The notes below the pieces were generated by a model that did no database searches, had not been told where the DNA came from, and saw only the letters and a list, made by a program, of their open reading frames with translations. Below, piece after piece: positions 60,782 to 64,000 of a stretch of DNA of 64,000 bases (positions are counted from its first letter, which is position 1; every line of letters begins with the position of its first letter). Origin of the DNA: a bacterium (GTDB lineage: Bacteria > Bdellovibrionota_C > UBA2361 > RFPC01); assembly GCA_030428205.1 (NCBI GenBank), contig JAUIBK010000009.1:37413-101412 (forward strand). The letters are read 5' to 3'. Both the position numbers and the translations under genes were made by a program.

Positions 60782-63478
60782 TTAAAGCGTTTTCGCTTTT
60801 CCGTTCTTCTTCACTTTAAAGAGGACTGTAGAAGCCGCTCCAGTTGTGTCGTTGTCATCAACTGGTCGAACAGTTACAGAGTAGGTCCACTTGTTTTTTG
60901 TTTTCAGACAGTAAACGCCCTTACTTTTTCCGTTCTTGTGGTTCACAGTTTTCGAAAACTGCTTTGTTTTCGATTTCTTTGTTCGTGTTCCAGTAATTTG
61001 ATACGATGACGCACCGTCAACTTGGTTAAAAGTAAGCTTACGTTTGTTCGTACTCTTCTTACAGCCGTTTTTCTTCTTCACCTTAAAGTTGCCAACAGCA
61101 CCAAGCCCACCAACGACACTCTCAGCTCGGTTAATACCAAAGTCAGAAAGGTGATCAACCTGAAATGTGACGGTGTTGTTTTCTGTATCCACATCACAGC
61201 TTGCAGCCGAAAGACCATTTCCTTGCTCGTTTGATTCGATACAAGTAATTTGGTCTTCCTCAAGTCCCTCAGGAAGGTCTTCTTCATCATAGCAGAGAGT
61301 CAGAGTAAACGTCTTTCCTTCAGCTGGTTGGATAAGTTCACCTTGGCTATTTACTACTTTGATATCAAAGAGGGAGCCAAGAGGAGTAGCCGAATCAGAG
61401 AAAGGAACAGCATCGGTGTTCGTTCCGTATGTTACCGTGATATTTCCATTGCTCGTAAAAGTGTTTGCAGGAATAGTCATGGTACTACAGTCATCTGGGA
61501 GTGTAAGCGTTTGGGCACTACTTGGATCAAACGTTACGCTCTCAGGTTCAAAGTAGCTCCCCCCTTCTGTCATATCAACAGATGTTGAAGCTGTCTCTTG
61601 TCCATCAGGAACAGTGTAAGCAACTGGCCCTGATGAATAGAACGTTGGGCCAGCAGCACCATCACAAAAGATGGTGTATGGTCCACCAGTGCTAAGAAGT
61701 CCAATAGTAGCAGATCCACCACTTGCATCAGCAAAGCTGTTAACCGCATTGCTAAATACGGCACAGAACACCCAGTCGAGTGACTCTGGTGCATTTGGTG
61801 TGATAGTAAGCGTGAAGTCAGGTTCTACAGCTTGGAGTGTTACAGCGTTTTCACCAGCAAGAGCTGTTACTTGCTGCGGTTGAGGATTGAGCACTGTTGG
61901 TGCGGAGCCATCAAAGCTAAACGCCGAATCAAGCCAAGCTGAGACGAGATATGGAATTCCACTTACGATAGGAATTGCTACTTCACCATTTTGATTCGTT
62001 ACACCCCCGGCAAAGATACCAACTTCTTCGCTGTTCACCCGTCCAACCTTTTTTGTGATGGCTGCAATATTGGGGCTACTATCACTAAAAACATCAACCC
62101 AAGTATTTGCGGCTGGATCTCCGCTCTCATCAAGAACGGTAACATTCATTGTTGCATCAGCTTGAAGGAGTGTGAATGTAACTGTTTGAGGGCTTGCGCC
62201 TTCACTTGTTGTTACACTTTGAAAGAAGTTGGCGTTGATGTAATCGCCAACAGCGCCAGTATCTCCGCCTCCAAAGTCTTGGAACTGAAAGAAGCTCACG
62301 TCATACGTAATGCCACAGATGACCTCAAGGACATACACTCCATCTTCATTTGGCTGATATGAACCAGCATAGTGAAAAATACTAGACTGTGGATTGTTGA
62401 AGTCTTCGGGTACAGTAAAAGCGTCTGCCGAACCGTCAAGGCCAGTTACTGTATTTCCTTCCCCATCTTGAAGAGATACATGGATTCTACAATCAGTAGA
62501 AAGAAGAGTGATGGTTGCAGTCGCATCGTCTCCAGAAGAAACTTCAACCTGAGCAGGCGCAGCACCAGCCCCATCAGAGTAAAAGTCACAGGTATATGTA
62601 ATTGGTGCATTGGTGCCACCAACGACATTAATCGTAGCAGAGCTTTGACCAGTTTGAATATCTGAGAAGAACCACGAGGTGTAGTTCTCATCGTAACAAG
62701 AAACACTCGCATATGATCCAGATTCTACTGGGACAGCGGTTCCGTTCTCATCTTGAATCGTAACGGTAATAGTAGAATCCGTTGCATTCGCGGTCATGGT
62801 AACGTCAGTTGTGCCATTTCCTTCAGGAACTTCGACTTCTTCGTACGAATCACCGTATGAGCCATCTTGAGAGTACGTAGAGAGTCCCCACCGTCCGGGT
62901 TGAACGGCCGCGCGAAAAGTACCTGAATTATCAGTTGTGCCAGAGAAGTATTCAACATCAGCCGCGAGAGCGCCGCTGCCCCCGCCTTCTCCGCCGCCGA
63001 ATCCACCTGGAAAATCAGGAATGAGAAATCCACTGATGTAGAGGTTAGGAGCAGGCTGACCATTTTGATCTTCAACAGTAATATCAAGGAGCATATCACC
63101 GAGCGAAAGTTGAATATCACCAACGTCGTATGTATCTGTCCCGCCAGTATAATTTCCACCCGAGCGCTCAACAGTTACCTCGACTTCCTCTTCACCATAT
63201 GCTGCACAGTCAGAACAGTTGTAGCTTTGGCTTGGAACGACAACAATATCGTACGTTCCCTCTTCGAGTGTAAAAAAGTTTGCAAATCCCAGTGAGTTTG
63301 ATTCAGACCAATCAAGAGTCATGTCATTTTGCCGTGCTTCAACGCTCACACCTTCCATGGCTTGTGAGTTTTCGTCGAGTACTCGGACTTGAACAGCGTC
63401 AAGTGGAACAGATAGGGCTGTGGAAAGTGGAAGAAGAAATGCTCCCACAAAAGATAAGATCTTATGCTTGAATCTCAT
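60782..63478 (-). CDS. Large secreted protein with tandem β-sandwich domains
   Basis: The 898-residue precursor has a signal peptide (ILSFVGAFLLPLSTALS) and AAGG upstream. Successive units begin with a strand followed by an Asp/Glu-rich turn (VQVRVLDENSQAMEGVSV, ITVEDQNGQPAPNLYISG, ITVTIQDENGTAVP, IHVSLQDGEGNTVTG, MNVTVLDESGDPAANTWV). This is the CarboxypepD_reg/Cna-B-like pattern. A further β-domain ends in FQVDHLSDFGI. The C-terminal 95 residues are a strongly basic domain (VKKKNGCKKSTNKRKLTF, TRTKKSKTKQFSK) with a Cys pair, probably fibronectin-III-like. Acidic body and basic tail may hold the protein on an anionic surface. Function unknown. Confidence 0.85.
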   Translation of the reverse strand: MRFKHKILSFVGAFLLPLSTALSVPLDAVQVRVLDENSQAMEGVSVEARQNDMTLDWSESNSLGFANFFTLEEGTYDIVVVPSQSYNCSDCAAYGEEEVEVTVERSGGNYTGGTDTYDVGDIQLSLGDMLLDITVEDQNGQPAPNLYISGFLIPDFPGGFGGGEGGGSGALAADVEYFSGTTDNSGTFRAAVQPGRWGLSTYSQDGSYGDSYEEVEVPEGNGTTDVTMTANATDSTITVTIQDENGTAVPVESGSYASVSCYDENYTSWFFSDIQTGQSSATINVVGGTNAPITYTCDFYSDGAGAAPAQVEVSSGDDATATITLLSTDCRIHVSLQDGEGNTVTGLDGSADAFTVPEDFNNPQSSIFHYAGSYQPNEDGVYVLEVICGITYDVSFFQFQDFGGGDTGAVGDYINANFFQSVTTSEGASPQTVTFTLLQADATMNVTVLDESGDPAANTWVDVFSDSSPNIAAITKKVGRVNSEEVGIFAGGVTNQNGEVAIPIVSGIPYLVSAWLDSAFSFDGSAPTVLNPQPQQVTALAGENAVTLQAVEPDFTLTITPNAPESLDWVFCAVFSNAVNSFADASGGSATIGLLSTGGPYTIFCDGAAGPTFYSSGPVAYTVPDGQETASTSVDMTEGGSYFEPESVTFDPSSAQTLTLPDDCSTMTIPANTFTSNGNITVTYGTNTDAVPFSDSATPLGSLFDIKVVNSQGELIQPAEGKTFTLTLCYDEEDLPEGLEEDQITCIESNEQGNGLSAASCDVDTENNTVTFQVDHLSDFGINRAESVVGGLGAVGNFKVKKKNGCKKSTNKRKLTFNQVDGASSYQITGTRTKKSKTKQFSKTVNHKNGKSKGVYCLKTKNKWTYSVTVRPVDDNDTTGAASTVLFKVKKNGKAKTL

Positions 63479-63743
63479 AGTGCGTGAACCTTATAGAGTT
63501 GGTTGAATGAAGGCTTCCCCGAGGAAGATTATATATGGTGGAACTGCTGTTACTGCCTGACTACAAAGGAGCGAAACATCAGGCATTGTGCGAAGAGCTG
63601 CAATGCGCGCTTTGTGATGTGTTGCTCGTAGGTAGGGGGTGGTAAAACCCTGGTGATGAAGACGGTGGGCTGAGAGGATCTCTGAAGGAAAAAGTATAGA
63701 ACGGCGTTTTTCTTATTATGTTCTTTTCAAGATACTGGAATAC

Positions 63744-64000
63744 CTACTCCTTTTGGATCCTACTCGTCTGCCTGTGCTCAAGAAGAAGGAGAATACCTGC
63801 TGAAAGAATCTGATTTGTGTTGGGGTGAGTGGCTAGATCTTTTAGTCGTATCTCATCTTGGATGCCTCCACATGCAGGTATACCTTCGCCAAGGGAGTCG
63901 ATAGCTCCTTTCGAAAAGATCGAGCTTCCAAGGTTACCAAGCATAAAGGGTTGGCCAAACTGACGAGCGATTTCGGGGTGTTCTCCATTTGTACGTCGGG
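63744..64000 (-). CDS. Unknown protein, N-terminus cut by window edge
   Basis: The last 85 codons of a reverse-strand gene end at a TAG at 63744-63746, and the frame is open to the window edge. The visible part includes HPEIARQFGQPFMLGNLGSS, IDSLGEGIPACGGIQDEIRL and THPNTNQILSAGILLLLEH. It is Gly-rich with one Cys and ends in a basic tail. I do not recognise a family. Between it and 63480 (263 bases) there is no gene. Confidence 0.65.
   Translation of the reverse strand, partial: RRTNGEHPEIARQFGQPFMLGNLGSSIFSKGAIDSLGEGIPACGGIQDEIRLKDLATHPNTNQILSAGILLLLEHRQTSRIQKE

Overview
The window looks like chromosomal DNA from a Gram-negative, flagellated and probably diderm bacterium. It encodes LptB (LPS export), sigma-54, HslUV, an MltB-type transglycosylase, an SspB-like ClpXP adaptor, a topoisomerase IV pair, a flagellin, minor type IV pilins and several secreted or lipoprotein products. 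The gene set (lptB-rpoN-hpf-rapZ cluster, GTP-type PEPCK, VKOR-DsbA fusion, zinc-ribbon/RDD protein, DUF1329 protein) fits the former Deltaproteobacteria / Bdellovibrionota grade. No rRNA is present, so this placement is inference. The one intact tRNA lacks an encoded CCA, which fits a lineage outside the gammaproteobacteria.

Layout. 1-7.1 kb: an edge-truncated unknown gene, a glycine-zipper lipoprotein, a macro-domain protein, then the forward run lptB-rpoN-hpf-rapZ and metK. 7.1-15.4 kb: DEAH-family helicase, small secreted protein, HAD phosphatase overlapping valS, metallophosphoesterase, TerB-like protein. 15.4-24.4 kb: motility and surface region with a short flagellin, a flagellin-like partner, a three-gene reverse operon (GNAT / unknown / GNAT), a FliA-type sigma factor, a pilin and a four-gene minor pilin operon. 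24.6-30 kb: reverse-strand housekeeping genes (hslUV, tmk with a response regulator, mltB-like, holA). 30-34.6 kb: a polytopic membrane protein followed by a roughly 3 kb segment bounded by two copies of a tRNA-Phe region. One copy is intact and one is broken, and the segment carries four small secreted proteins, including a collagen-like one and two paralogues. 34.7-40.5 kb: a giant acidic RDD protein full of hexanucleotide repeats, then rsmE and a DsbA-like isomerase. 40.7-48.7 kb: nuoI-like, DUF1329, sspB, parC-parE and an alpha/beta hydrolase. 48.7-57.2 kb: a large palindrome, a candidate sigma-54 small RNA, then tkt / VKOR-DsbA / folP / HExxH protein, pckG and a glycosyltransferase. 57.3-64 kb: an aminotransferase, two large secreted proteins and an edge-truncated gene.

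The most unusual DNA-level feature is the number of long intergenic palindromes in several sequence families (29-bp, 20-23-bp and 40-bp arms). Within families the copies differ by changes matched on both arms. Several are built from short tandem words, like the hexamer arrays inside the RDD gene.

The strongest candidate for something undescribed is a roughly 90-nt reverse-strand RNA at about 48.95-49.04 kb. It has a near-consensus -24/-12 promoter, an internal hairpin, a CUCCU anti-Shine-Dalgarno stretch and a perfect 13-bp terminator with eight U residues.
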